In this document: one piece after another, positions 7,569 through 16,357 of the stretch
How the letters are laid out: each line of letters opens with the position of its first letter
Numbering within the stretch: position 1 is the first letter of the stretch
Assembly (NCBI RefSeq): GCF_001436295.1
Contig: NZ_AYYY01000043.1
Location: forward strand, 1 to 64,000
DNA from: Paucilactobacillus vaccinostercus DSM 20634
GTDB taxonomy: Bacteria > Bacillota > Bacilli > Lactobacillales > Lactobacillaceae
Direction: 5' to 3'
Length of the DNA: 64,000 nucleotides
Notes under the pieces: generated by a model
What the model saw: the letters and a program-made list of their open reading frames with translations, nothing else
Databases searched by the model: none
Told to the model about the DNA's origin: nothing
Program-made: the position numbers and the translations under genes

Positions 7569-10500
7569 TAATAGCTAACCCCCTCCGTGCTTGCTGTGTG
7601 CGTTGTACCCGACGTGCGGACCCGTAGGCCTCGTACGTCTTTGAAAAGCTGTGGCCGTTGATCTCAAGCGACTTGTTAGCAATCGTGTCCAGCTTATTAA
7701 GTACGTTGTCCAGATGGCCTGTGTAATCGTGTGAGTTGTCACCAGTGGCCACTTTGATGTTCTGTGATGCTCGCTGGCCCCAGATTGGAGCAACTTGGCC
7801 TGAGTCCTTAGCATTTTCGATCACCTGAGCCAGTTGAGCTGTGGTGCTGTTCGGTGCTTTGGCCGCACGTGCTTGGATCGCCTGCAAGATATGTTCATCT
7901 GCGGTGTCCCGTGCTGGGTTAATGGCCAATTCTGGCTGAGTAATGTCTTCACCGAAAATATTTAAATTACCGGGAATGCTCCACCCACCGTCGTTGTACC
8001 AACCAACCCGTTTGTGGAATGATTCGGCAGCCATAGCGGTTCCATACCGGCCCTTAATATAATTGACCATCCATTTAATCTGCGTAATTGGATTGTCTCG
8101 CCAGTCTTTACCAGCACTAGACAGCTTGCTGGCAGGTAAAGATTGTGGAATACCATAAGCACCTGACGATCCGTTGCGAGCATGTGGATTCCATCCAGAT
8201 TCGGCATTAATTAGCCATGCCATCGCACTGGTCCATGAATCAGGTACACCAGCTTGCTTTAACCAATTTAAATGACTTCCAGTGGCCTTTGCACTCGTAC
8301 CATTAGCATTCATTTCAGTACTTTCTTCAGAATACTTATCAAATTTCTCTTTCAAATAGTCAATGAAACCTTTTCTAGTTGAATCACTGGCACCCTGCAT
8401 CAGATCATGTTGAGCAGCATCATAATTCGAAAGAAATCCTTTCAATCCTAGCTTATCTGCAATGAAGTCAAACGCCTTGTCTGCACCATCAGAAACAAAT
8501 GACATAGTATCGTCCAATTTATCCTTCAACCAGTCATAAGCCTGCGTAATGGTACCGGATTTTCCGCCCTTATAGGCAGGTAATCCATAAGTCATGGAAA
8601 GAAATTGCTGAGAAAGTGTATGTGGCAAAATCGAAGTTCCTGCTTCCAAGTGCCGAATTTCCGGTCCACTCATTCCTAATGCAAATATTCCACGATTAGG
8701 ATTATGAGCAAGTTCAAAGCCTTCTTCACCGACAAGTGCAATTTCATCACCCGACAATCCAGATGCCCCACGAGCATGTTTACCAATCTTTGGAATTTTA
8801 CCCCAACCTTTATGGAGTGCATCAAGTACCTTGTTTAATCCCGAAGCAATACCATTCCATAGCACACGCATAGCATCAAAGCCACCGCTGTATTGACCAT
8901 TAACCTCAGTCATTTCACCCTGAGCAGCGTTTACGTGGTCGGTGGCCTGTTCGTTGGCCTGCTTCTTTACATCTTTTTTCTGTTGAGTGATTTCTGATGT
9001 AACTTTGGTGTGCTGATCATGTGCGCTTTTTGTTACTCCGTGATACTGATCATCTGCCGCATTTTTTGTATCAGTACGTTGCTGTTCAGCATTATGTTTA
9101 ACTTCTTTATACTGTGCATACGTAATAGTACCTTTCTCTTTCCATTCTTTTCTCGCTGTGGCAACGGTCTTGTGATACTGATCATCTGCCGCATCTTTTA
9201 CATCATCACGAGTTTTTCGAGCTGACGTAACAGACGTCTTGTACAGATCATTAGCGTGCTTCTGCGTAGATTTAAGATCACTAGCATTAAGCTTGCCTTT
9301 GTCTTTAATTAACTGATCATATATCGATTTTTGTTCCTTGGCGCCCTTGCTAACGTCTTTTTTAACTTTGGTGTTAAGCCCATTTTCATCATTAATGTAC
9401 GTATTCACGAAATTTTTATGCGCTTTTTGAAGCTCCTTATTTTTTTCTTTTTCGTACTTTTCAGAATTCACACCATACTTTTGCGCAATCTGTTGAAGCT
9501 TCTTGGTGCCACCGTTTTGAATATTCTGAACTTGCGCATAATAATTAGTTTGATCTTTTTGCATTTGTTTGAGTGCATTCTGTTTTGTAGTACGTTCTTT
9601 CTGATCGGCAGTAGTTTGCTTCTTTAATGCGTCGTTGGCTTGTTTTTGAGTCATGACCCCCTGCTTAACTAAGTTGTCTAGATCTTTCTTTGATTTAGAT
9701 TCTTTATTTTTGTAATACGAGTCAATTGACTTAGACATACCGGAATAAAGCTTTTCAGTAGCCGCCTTTGTGCTGGCCATGCTTTTTGAATCATAACTAG
9801 TACTTACTACTAGCTTTTTATCCAATTTCTTGATGGATGGTTCAAGTTGCTTGCTAAGTTTATCGGCATCAATCTGTGAGGCTTTTGCACTTGCAGATAT
9901 TTTTACATTTGCTTTGATTGTTTTAGGTTTAAGCTTTTTACCATCAACAGAATCTTGCAAACTTTTTCCAAATCCTTCGCCGAACTTTTTGCCGACCCAC
10001 GATCCAGCCGAAGCCCCTAAAATTGTACCTATACCAGGCAAAATTGCTGTACCGAGTGCAGCACCAGCAGCAGCACCACCGATAGACCCGATGGATCCAC
10101 CAGCTTTTGCGCCAGTTCCATTCTTACTAGTTAATTCAGTCGCAACATTTGCCCCAGCTACTAAATAAGGGCTTGCCTTGGCAAACTTGCTGACTAATGA
10201 AGTACCAGTTGCAACTAGCCCTGATCCGATTCCAGCGGTACCCGCTAGAGATTCGGCTCCCCCAGCGACCGTTGCAGTTTTAGCGCCCTTACTTAAAAAG
10301 CCACCAACGCCACTGCCGGATCCGGTTAGCGCACTGACTGCCTGAAATTCAAGCAATGCTTTCTTTGCGCGTCCAAGGTAAATAATGAAATCCGTAATTT
10401 TTTTCACGGCAAAGGCCGTAGCAAGTGCACCACCAACAGCAACTACAATTCCTTTGTGTTCCTGCATTGCATTGATCAACTTGATAAAAAATTTAGTCAA

Positions 10501-11679
10501 AGAAACGACCGCATCGGATGCACCATTAATGGCGTTTGTTAGGTTCTTTTTCCCAACTTTTTGTAGCATTTCCTGCATACCGGTGACGATGTTAGCTTTT
10601 AAATTGCCAAAAGCGCCTTCGAATGTTTCGGTACTCTTAGCGGCCTTCTTAGCACCATCGTTCATACCTAGTTGCATGATGGCCTTGTTAAACTCATCAG
10701 AGCTAATCTTGCCGGCCGCCATCGCATCCCGAAAGTTACCCGTATAGGCACCGTTCTGCTTCATGGCCTTCTGGAGTACACCAGAAGCACCCGGAATTGC
10801 ATCGGCAAGTTGGTTCCAATTTTCAGTGGTCAATTTGCCGGCACCAGCTGTTTGAGTAAGCATCATAGCTACTGACTTAAACGTGTTAGCATTCCCACCG
10901 GCTTGAGCATTCAAGTTCCCAGCCGCTTCAGTTAAGTTCATGTATCCTTTAACACCGTTAGCTGCTAACTGTGCCGTCGTATTAGATACATCACCCAGCT
11001 CGTACACCGTTTCGTTAGCGTACTTTTGAACCTCTTTACTAGCACTGTTAATCTCTTTTTCACCGAATCCCCCAAGTTTCATGGTGGACTTGAATTTGTA
11101 AATCGAATCAGACGCTTCTATCGCTTCGGATCCTAAGCTAGCAATTCCTGATACGGCAGATTGCAGCCCGGTTGCCACGACGCCACCAACAATTCCGCCA
11201 CCAACAGCCGTTTTTAGACTTGAAAACTTTTCTTCTGTCCGACCGGCCTCACTCTGAATATGTTCCAATTTTGGACTGGCATCATCATTTAGATGGGCGG
11301 TTGACGTAATCTTTGTAGGAATATGTTGAAGTAACTCCTCATAGTTAACCACCTCACCCTTGTCAGCCTTTGCTAATAGTTCAGTTTGAACTTCCTTAGG
11401 TAACTTGTTGAGGATTTTTTCGAAGTTATCAATTCCCGCTGTCTTAGCATCGGCTACTAGTTTAACCTTAGTTTCCTTAGAAAATTTACTGTCAATATGT
11501 TCCTTGGCCTTGTCGGCCGTCTGCTCCATCTTGCTAGTATTCTGCTGGAAACTCTCGTCCATCTTGTCACCGGCACCTGAACCAATACCGTGTACGATTT
11601 CATTAGCACGTTCACCGTCTGATTTAAGCCCAGTGAGATCCATGTCGAAATCAATTGTAATTCTTCCATCTGCTGCCAT
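7555..11679 (-). CDS. Tail tape measure protein with lytic transglycosylase domain
   Basis: A 1374-aa protein that sets tail length and is ejected ahead of the DNA. Residues about 190-400 are the conserved phage tape-measure domain (YANETVYELGDVSNTTAQLAANGVKG is split over several motifs here). Several hydrophobic Gly/Ala stretches lie at about 405-580, a long charged helical region with repeated AADDQYH motifs at about 600-960, and an SLT transglycosylase-like domain at about 1125-1220 (AWLINAESGWNP with the catalytic Glu, AYGIPQ). At roughly 0.15 nm per residue the tail would be near 200 nm. Ribosome site GAGGAAAT; operon with Gp15 upstream and Dit downstream. Confidence 0.9.
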   Translation of the reverse strand: MAADGRITIDFDMDLTGLKSDGERANEIVHGIGSGAGDKMDESFQQNTSKMEQTADKAKEHIDSKFSKETKVKLVADAKTAGIDNFEKILNKLPKEVQTELLAKADKGEVVNYEELLQHIPTKITSTAHLNDDASPKLEHIQSEAGRTEEKFSSLKTAVGGGIVGGVVATGLQSAVSGIASLGSEAIEASDSIYKFKSTMKLGGFGEKEINSASKEVQKYANETVYELGDVSNTTAQLAANGVKGYMNLTEAAGNLNAQAGGNANTFKSVAMMLTQTAGAGKLTTENWNQLADAIPGASGVLQKAMKQNGAYTGNFRDAMAAGKISSDEFNKAIMQLGMNDGAKKAAKSTETFEGAFGNLKANIVTGMQEMLQKVGKKNLTNAINGASDAVVSLTKFFIKLINAMQEHKGIVVAVGGALATAFAVKKITDFIIYLGRAKKALLEFQAVSALTGSGSGVGGFLSKGAKTATVAGGAESLAGTAGIGSGLVATGTSLVSKFAKASPYLVAGANVATELTSKNGTGAKAGGSIGSIGGAAAGAALGTAILPGIGTILGASAGSWVGKKFGEGFGKSLQDSVDGKKLKPKTIKANVKISASAKASQIDADKLSKQLEPSIKKLDKKLVVSTSYDSKSMASTKAATEKLYSGMSKSIDSYYKNKESKSKKDLDNLVKQGVMTQKQANDALKKQTTADQKERTTKQNALKQMQKDQTNYYAQVQNIQNGGTKKLQQIAQKYGVNSEKYEKEKNKELQKAHKNFVNTYINDENGLNTKVKKDVSKGAKEQKSIYDQLIKDKGKLNASDLKSTQKHANDLYKTSVTSARKTRDDVKDAADDQYHKTVATARKEWKEKGTITYAQYKEVKHNAEQQRTDTKNAADDQYHGVTKSAHDQHTKVTSEITQQKKDVKKQANEQATDHVNAAQGEMTEVNGQYSGGFDAMRVLWNGIASGLNKVLDALHKGWGKIPKIGKHARGASGLSGDEIALVGEEGFELAHNPNRGIFALGMSGPEIRHLEAGTSILPHTLSQQFLSMTYGLPAYKGGKSGTITQAYDWLKDKLDDTMSFVSDGADKAFDFIADKLGLKGFLSNYDAAQHDLMQGASDSTRKGFIDYLKEKFDKYSEESTEMNANGTSAKATGSHLNWLKQAGVPDSWTSAMAWLINAESGWNPHARNGSSGAYGIPQSLPASKLSSAGKDWRDNPITQIKWMVNYIKGRYGTAMAAESFHKRVGWYNDGGWSIPGNLNIFGEDITQPELAINPARDTADEHILQAIQARAAKAPNSTTAQLAQVIENAKDSGQVAPIWGQRASQNIKVATGDNSHDYTGHLDNVLNKLDTIANKSLEINGHSFSKTYEAYGSARRVQRTQQARRGLAINVNI

Positions 11680-11710
11680 TTATATTTCCTCCTTTCCTCA
11701 AGATTTTCAA

Positions 11711-12316
11711 TTAACGTGTTGCTTCATTTTTCAGTGCAGAGAAAATATCGTTCATGGCAGTGTCTTGGACTTCGACAGACCGATTATCATCAAGCTCATA
11801 GTACTGCTTGAGTTCCATCATATTGGCAACTTCTTGGCCTTCCATGCCCTTAGTATCACGCATCCGAATACTTAGGATTCGCCTGAAATACGTTTTGTCA
11901 TTAAGTCCGGCCATTAACGCCTTGAACTTGTCCCAGTGCAGTTTGCCCTGTTGTTGAATCAAGTCAATACCATACTGCTCGACAAACGATGAATAAATGG
12001 CGTCAGCATCCTGACTATATGAGTAATACTTAATTGGATCACTGGTACCCACACCTGTATTGTCCTCATAATGGCCGTATGGTTCTTGGTGGATGTAGTC
12101 AGCAATCGCATCCACACCGGTAACTAGCAGATCAGAATCCAGCGCACATGCACTGTAAAACATCTCAAATGCCATTGACACTTTGTCATAATCGTCAATT
12201 CCATCGTCTTCTAGTAGCTCGTACCAGCGCAGTACATTGTCAAAACTCAAATCAAGCTCGTAGCTTTGGCCTTTATACTCAAACGAATGTTCTAACTCCT
12301 TAGTTAGGCTTAGCAA
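11711..12316 (-). CDS. Bacteriophage Gp15 family protein (tail assembly)
   Basis: A 201-aa protein. The N-terminus (LTKELEHSFEYKGQSYELDL followed by FDNVLRWYELLEDD) is the signature of the Gp15 family, named for the Listeria phage A118 protein encoded just before the tape measure. It probably acts as a tail assembly chaperone. The TTG start is preferred because family members start at this point and no ATG fits; the ribosome site (GGTGATGAG) is weak and lies in the upstream gene's tandem TGA TGA stop region. It is in the same frame as the preceding gene. Confidence 0.8.
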   Translation of the reverse strand: MLSLTKELEHSFEYKGQSYELDLSFDNVLRWYELLEDDGIDDYDKVSMAFEMFYSACALDSDLLVTGVDAIADYIHQEPYGHYEDNTGVGTSDPIKYYSYSQDADAIYSSFVEQYGIDLIQQQGKLHWDKFKALMAGLNDKTYFRRILSIRMRDTKGMEGQEVANMMELKQYYELDDNRSVEVQDTAMNDIFSALKNEATR

Positions 12317-12322
12317 GGCTCA

Positions 12323-12739
12323 TCACCGCCGCTTGTTGCTGGTGTACTTCTGACGTCGCTGTTGACGATTCTTTTTAACGATATTAGATGATTCTTCATT
12401 CAACTGGCCGATGATATAAGCTAGTGCTTGGCTGTCTTCGACATAATAGTGATAGATTCGTTGACCCTCACCATCGCCCAAAACTTCATCAAAAAAGTCA
12501 CGTGCAATCTTGGCTGCCTCGTCAAATTTCCCAAAAATAAAGACTTGTTGTTCTTCTAGTGACATATCGTCAGCAGTCTCTTTATCAACATCGTCAATTT
12601 CTTTTTGCACCTTAGAAATCGAAAGATCCACGGTGGCCACATGTTTTGAAAACATATCATTCATTACTAGCGAATAGGTTTTACCCGCAATAATGAAGCT
12701 CTTTCGATTCTGAATCCGTTCGTCTAAGTTAATTGCCAT
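12323..12739 (-). CDS. Tail assembly chaperone-like protein (gpG position)
   Basis: A 138-aa acidic protein with a basic C-terminal tail (NRQQRRQKYTSNKRR). It begins NLDERIQNRKSFIIAGKTYSL, as do tail chaperones of A118-like phages, and lies between the major tail protein and Gp15. I looked for the usual gpG/gpT frameshift: the next gene is in the same frame and separated by two TGA codons, so a classical frameshift fusion is not evident. It probably coats the tape measure during tail assembly. Confidence 0.7.
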   Translation of the reverse strand: MAINLDERIQNRKSFIIAGKTYSLVMNDMFSKHVATVDLSISKVQKEIDDVDKETADDMSLEEQQVFIFGKFDEAAKIARDFFDEVLGDGEGQRIYHYYVEDSQALAYIIGQLNEESSNIVKKNRQQRRQKYTSNKRR

Positions 12740-12799
12740 GATTTATTACCCCTTTAATTTACGTCTCATTTTTTACTCGTCTCTGTCTACCATCAGTGC

Positions 12800-13567
12800 C
12801 TATTCGGCAGCTGTTACCGTAATTGCTGATGTACCAGACTTGCCATCAGCTGTTGCAGTGATCGTTGCTGATCCAGCCGCTACACCAGTAACCGTCCCAT
12901 CACTTGCAACCGTGGCAATTTTCTCGTCACTCGACTTATAAGCAATCGTCTTATTTGTTGCATTATCTGGTGCTACCGTCGTGGATAGTTTAGTTGTCTT
13001 ATCGACTTCCACGCTGGCCGTTGCCGGTGCAACAGTAACATTAGTGACAGCAACTGTATTATCACCATCATCGGTCGTAATGGCCGGTTCAAAGTCAGGC
13101 TTGCCATTGAACACAATAACAACTGAGAACGTCTGCTTTGCTCCTGGAGCGCCACCAGAACTAACAATGCTAGTCAATGTTATTACACCAGTGATCGTAT
13201 CTCCTGATGGTTGAGTCCAACGGAACAATGTCTTGAGATCGTCACCGATCGCTAGTTGCTTGGCCGCAATATAGTCTTGGGCCGGATCACCTTCCAGACG
13301 ATTACCAGCCAGTGTGAGTTGCAGACGCTTAGACGTTACATCTGATGTTCCAAACCCTTCACCGTCGTAATATTCGTCGTTGGTGGTTGTATCGTTAGCA
13401 GCAGGTGTTGAGTTGTTAATGCCTGCCGCCAAAGGCTTCCATTCAGCCTTGTCAACATTGTCTAGGCTGGTCTGCCCCGAAATATCAATTTCGAATTTGT
13501 TCTTGTAGTTGAGCGTAAACTTACCAATTTTCCCAGTAGTTGCCGCGTCTTCATTTACAATTGCCAT
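12800..13567 (-). CDS. Major tail tube protein with C-terminal BIG2 Ig-like domain
   Basis: A 255-aa protein forming the tail tube. Residues 1-165 are the tube fold (ATTGKIGKFTLNYKNKFEID, DVTSKRLQLTLAGNRLEGDP, FSVVIVFNGKPDFEP). Residues 172-255 are a bacterial Ig-like group 2 domain (TNVTVAPATASVEVDKTTKL, IATVASDGTVTGVAAGSATI) displayed on the tail surface. Here the Ig-like domain is simply in frame, in contrast to the capsid protein, where a frameshift would be needed. Such domains on tail tubes are thought to bind weakly to bacterial surfaces. Confidence 0.88.
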   Translation of the reverse strand: MAIVNEDAATTGKIGKFTLNYKNKFEIDISGQTSLDNVDKAEWKPLAAGINNSTPAANDTTTNDEYYDGEGFGTSDVTSKRLQLTLAGNRLEGDPAQDYIAAKQLAIGDDLKTLFRWTQPSGDTITGVITLTSIVSSGGAPGAKQTFSVVIVFNGKPDFEPAITTDDGDNTVAVTNVTVAPATASVEVDKTTKLSTTVAPDNATNKTIAYKSSDEKIATVASDGTVTGVAAGSATITATADGKSGTSAITVTAAE

Positions 13568-13574
13568 GAGTTAT

Positions 13575-13970
13575 TTACCCCTTTTCATATTTGTTTGTTT
13601 CAATAAAAACAGCCATGTCTAGTGCAAACGTTGAGTTGCCTTCGGTATCCTGCATAATTAATGCGGGAGCACTAGAGACAGTCAACGATTGAAAGACAAA
13701 GCTGTTGTCGTTGCTATTAAGTTCAGTCAAACCATCCAAGTATTTCTGAATGGCAAACAGGCTTTCACCTGCTGATTCTTGGTCATTTGTACGTATGGTG
13801 ATCGAATAGTTGTAACGCCAGTCTTGATTGCCAGCGTAATCCTCATCAATCACTGCACTACCAGGAGCTGGAACTAATCCAATGCCCTCGTTTGGGATCA
13901 AATAGCCCATCTTGATTGCCACTCCGGTATTGGCCTTAATGGCATCAAACAGACGTTGTTCAAGATCCAT
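13575..13970 (-). CDS. Tail terminator / Minor_capsid_3 family protein
   Basis: A 131-aa protein (MDLEQRLFDAIKAN..., YNYSITIRTNDQESAGE, FALDMAVFIETNKYE). Length, a beta-rich fold ending in this type of strand, and position before the major tail protein match the A118 gp11-like minor capsid family, equivalent to tail terminators in other siphophages. It probably caps the tail tube and mediates joining to the head. Its start overlaps the upstream gene by 11 nt. Confidence 0.75.
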   Translation of the reverse strand: MDLEQRLFDAIKANTGVAIKMGYLIPNEGIGLVPAPGSAVIDEDYAGNQDWRYNYSITIRTNDQESAGESLFAIQKYLDGLTELNSNDNSFVFQSLTVSSAPALIMQDTEGNSTFALDMAVFIETNKYEKG

Positions 13971-14319
13971 TCCAGTTGGCCCCCTTCACAAATGCTTGTG
14001 TGACTTTATTCATGAGTTGCTGATCACCTTTAAGACGTAAGTCCCAGCGGCTCGATGCACCTGCAGGATGGTGGTTTACAATCGGATGACCATTAATCTT
14101 GCCATAGAACTGTGCTCTGGCGTACGGCATGGCATACACAATGTCACTGCCATCAGTATTCACGTTGGAATAGCTACGCAGATCGCCACTACGCTTGGGT
14201 ACAAATTGCTCCATGGCTTGGTGTGCATCATTGACAGCCGCTAAGCGTCCCATGCGTAGGCTTGATTGCGTGAATTTACTCTCAAATCCGTTCATGTCGA
14301 ATCTTACATGTGCTGGCAT
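13960..14319 (-). CDS. Minor_capsid_2 family protein (tail completion)
   Basis: A 119-aa protein with the family pattern of an N-terminal helical segment, FVPKRSGDLRSYSNV near residue 40 and YARAQFYGKINGHPI near residue 70, the last conserved in HK97 gp10/A118 gp10-type head-tail connectors. The ATG with GGAGG seven nt upstream was chosen over a GTG one codon earlier. It overlaps the upstream stop (ATGA-like), typical of this head-tail joining operon. Confidence 0.78.
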   Translation of the reverse strand: MPAHVRFDMNGFESKFTQSSLRMGRLAAVNDAHQAMEQFVPKRSGDLRSYSNVNTDGSDIVYAMPYARAQFYGKINGHPIVNHHPAGASSRWDLRLKGDQQLMNKVTQAFVKGANWNGS

Positions 14320-14672
14320 CACAACACCTCCAATTCATATGACCATACCTCATTACTAAATGGATCACGATTGTCTATGATCGACTGCAAAGCATAATCA
14401 TTACCTTCAAATGTGATCACCGACTGGTAGTTATCCTTAGATAGCACCGGCATCGGTGAACTAACTCCGGCGTATAAAAAAACAATCGCGTTAGCTACTA
14501 GCTGGCGATTGTCGTTGGTACCGGAATAAATTGTTTGCGGTTGAAATACACAGTGATCGATCGTGATTGGTTCCTTATAGATTGGCTGGTTATAATCGTT
14601 GGTTTCACCAGTAGCCATCTTAATCTGCACAGTCTGATTAGCTAATTGTTTAGGAAACTTTGGCATTACCAT
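14319..14672 (-). CDS. Minor_capsid_1 family protein (head closure)
   Basis: A 117-aa protein. PKFPKQLANQTVQIKM at the start, YKEPITIDHCVFQPQTIYSG near residues 30-50 and NDYALQSIIDNRDPFSNEVW near the end are features of the head-closure/minor capsid 1 family. It would seal the portal-connector after packaging. Overlaps its neighbours by a few bases at both ends. ATG two codons in is an alternative start. Confidence 0.75.
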   Translation of the reverse strand: MVMPKFPKQLANQTVQIKMATGETNDYNQPIYKEPITIDHCVFQPQTIYSGTNDNRQLVANAIVFLYAGVSSPMPVLSKDNYQSVITFEGNDYALQSIIDNRDPFSNEVWSYELEVL

Positions 14673-15091
14673 GCCCTCACCCCTCTATACAGCAAACCAG
14701 TTCTAGCCAATAGATCTACGGCCGTTGTTACCACGCCAGTATTGCCATATGTGGCATCACTAATCGAATTGCCATCTGTGGATAACGACGTTCGGCCAAC
14801 TGAAACCGTCTTGAGATTACCCGCTTTCTGCTCATAGATTGTTGATGCACCACTAGCCACGGCAAACTCGCATTGATAAGCAATCGCCTTTTGGTATTGT
14901 GTCGCTCTATAAACAATAAACGGAACGTCTGATGACAGATCGTCTGACACATCGTGTGTGATGTAATAATCATTGGTTAGATTATCAATCAACAACTTAG
15001 CATCGTTACATTGACCCTTGAACTGCTCCTCTGTGAACTGCTCCTCTGTGAGCGTTGTAAAGCCCAGTCTGGTATACGTCGCAAAGTCCAT
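14666..15091 (-). CDS. Head-tail connector (adaptor) protein
   Basis: A 141-aa mainly helical protein with the adaptor-type pattern (DFATYTRLGFTTLTEEQF, INDxLTxDYY-like helix, YQKAIAYQCEFAVASG) and a C-terminal YRGVRAW. It occupies the position after the capsid gene where gp6/gp8-type adaptors bind the portal. The ATG with AGGAGATGA is preferred over the TTG one codon upstream. It contains a 5-residue tandem duplication (TEEQF twice). Confidence 0.7.
   Translation of the reverse strand: MDFATYTRLGFTTLTEEQFTEEQFKGQCNDAKLLIDNLTNDYYITHDVSDDLSSDVPFIVYRATQYQKAIAYQCEFAVASGASTIYEQKAGNLKTVSVGRTSLSTDGNSISDATYGNTGVVTTAVDLLARTGLLYRGVRAW
15019..15048. repeat. 15-bp perfect tandem duplication in the adaptor gene
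   Basis: Unit TGAACTGCTCCTCTG (plus strand) occurs twice back to back, adding five codons in frame. It looks like a recent slippage event and may vary between related phages. Confidence 0.9.
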
Positions 15092-15117
15092 CAAATCATC
15101 TCCTAGTTAGCGTCTGA

Positions 15118-16331
15118 TTATTGTGCAGGTGCTGTGATTGTTAATTTAGCAGTGCCAACGAAATTACCATCATTAGTGGTGTAAGTAACATCAACATCAC
15201 CCACTGCACCATCCTTTGCAGTTACGACACCACCAGATACCGTAGCTTTAGTAGTGTCTGACGTTGCCCATTTACCGGTTTGATCCGTTGCATCTGCTGG
15301 TGCTACTTGTGCAGTAAATGTTGACGTTCCACCAGCTTTAACGGAAGCTGTGGCTGGTGATAGTGTTACACCCGTTACCGCTACTTTTGTCGGATTAACG
15401 ACTGTTGTTCCGCCACCGTCACCCGATGGCGCTACGCTTTTGGGGCTAACGAAGTAACGATTCCATCTTCCATGCTCTTACGTACAAACAAATCATGGTA
15501 CAAACGGTTCTGATAAAGATAACCGTCGCCTTCAGTATGTTGACCAGGTGCAAACAAGTACACTGAATTTTCTTTGACTACGGGAATAACTGCTTGCTTA
15601 ACGACAAATTGATAATTGATAGCAAGTGCATCGGGAGCTACCACCGCACCTTCGTCATAATTATAAGCTGATTGGAAACGGGCATCATCCCAAACTTCGA
15701 TTAAAGTAACACCATCAATCGAAGTTACACGTGATTCAAGCGCAGTCATGCCAACATTTTGATTAGTGATGTTACGAGTGAACTCACTAGAACGTTCAAG
15801 GGCATCCATAGTTGCACTAGAAACGAATCCAGTAATGTTGGCCGGATTATACTTACGAATTGGCAAGATCGAAGCCTTGAGCATTGAATAAGCATTATCC
15901 TTAGAAATCGTTTCGCTCTTGAAATGTTTAGCATCTCGAACAGACTTAGCAGCCATTGTTGAAAAACGGTATGCGTCAAGTTCTGGTTGAACATGTTCAG
16001 TGATGAAAGTGTTTGAGATGTTCGCCATTGCAAGCTCTTGATTAGTTTCATCGACATCTTGACTATCAATGAAAAATTCAATATCCCGATCTTGTCCCAT
16101 CGTGTAAGTATCTTCGTCATCTGTAACAGTTCCAGAATTATATCCCTTGCCACGTGTATGTGTCTTTAATCCAGTGGTTGAAATACGGCGAAGTTTAAAT
16201 GACTTGTTACCATTGAACCAGTCAACTTGTGGTACTCCCAAAGCCGTAGTGACCAAACCTTCTGTAATCTTTTGGTCCAATTGTGTGCCGTACTTAGTAG
16301 CATAGTTATATGCAGTATTTGAATCTGCCAT
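15118..16331 (-). CDS. Predicted long capsid isoform: major capsid protein plus Ig-like domain via -1 frameshift
   Basis: The -1 frame is open past the capsid stop and encodes 106 residues with no good start of its own. They comprise a Gly-rich linker (APSGDGGG), then a complete BIG2-type Ig-like domain (VTGVTLSPATASVKAGGTST, WATSDTTKATVSGGVVTAKD, VDVTYTT, TAKLTITAP) and a TAA stop. Slippage at C CCA AAA would join residue 298 of the capsid protein to Ser of the extension, giving a 404-aa product. Frameshift addition of Ig-like domains to capsid proteins is known in other phages; the event here is predicted from sequence. Confidence 0.82.
15411..15431 (-). promoter_or_regulatory. Frameshift-stimulating stem-loop
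   Basis: An 8-bp stem (CGCCATCG/CGGTGGCG with one U-G pair) and 5-nt loop begins 6 nt after the slippery heptamer. This is the spacing expected for a -1 frameshift stimulator. Confidence 0.75.
15432..16331 (-). CDS. Major capsid protein, short form
   Basis: A 299-aa HK97-fold-type capsid protein that forms the phage head. It starts ADSNTAYNYATKYGTQLDQK and contains NGNKSFKLRRISTTGLKTHT near residue 40 and the VAPDALAINYQFVVKQAVIP region late in the fold, typical of the Listeria A118/PSA-like capsid group. It follows the GP20-type scaffold gene and has a GGGGGAAT ribosome site. The gene ends in ...LAPKA with the slippery site four codons before the stop, so part of the product should be extended. 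Confidence 0.9.
   Translation of the reverse strand: MADSNTAYNYATKYGTQLDQKITEGLVTTALGVPQVDWFNGNKSFKLRRISTTGLKTHTRGKGYNSGTVTDDEDTYTMGQDRDIEFFIDSQDVDETNQELAMANISNTFITEHVQPELDAYRFSTMAAKSVRDAKHFKSETISKDNAYSMLKASILPIRKYNPANITGFVSSATMDALERSSEFTRNITNQNVGMTALESRVTSIDGVTLIEVWDDARFQSAYNYDEGAVVAPDALAINYQFVVKQAVIPVVKENSVYLFAPGQHTEGDGYLYQNRLYHDLFVRKSMEDGIVTSLAPKA
15438..15444 (-). promoter_or_regulatory. -1 programmed frameshift slippery heptamer
   Basis: C CCA AAA in the capsid reading frame, an exact X XXY YYZ heptamer (CCC, AAA, A). It is placed two codons before the zero-frame TAG and followed by a stem-loop. Confidence 0.85.
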
Positions 16332-16357
16332 TATTAATTCCCCCTATTATTTGCTTG

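Noticed and set aside
9830-10747. Plus-strand open frames of 110-120 aa opposite the tape measure gene
   Set aside because: Low-complexity shadow frames of the Ala/Gly/Lys-rich tape measure sequence, without ribosome sites.
11711-12739. gpG/gpT-type tail chaperone frameshift
   Set aside because: The two genes are in the same frame and separated by tandem TGA codons; the AAAAAG run near the end of the first gene is not a proper in-frame heptamer.
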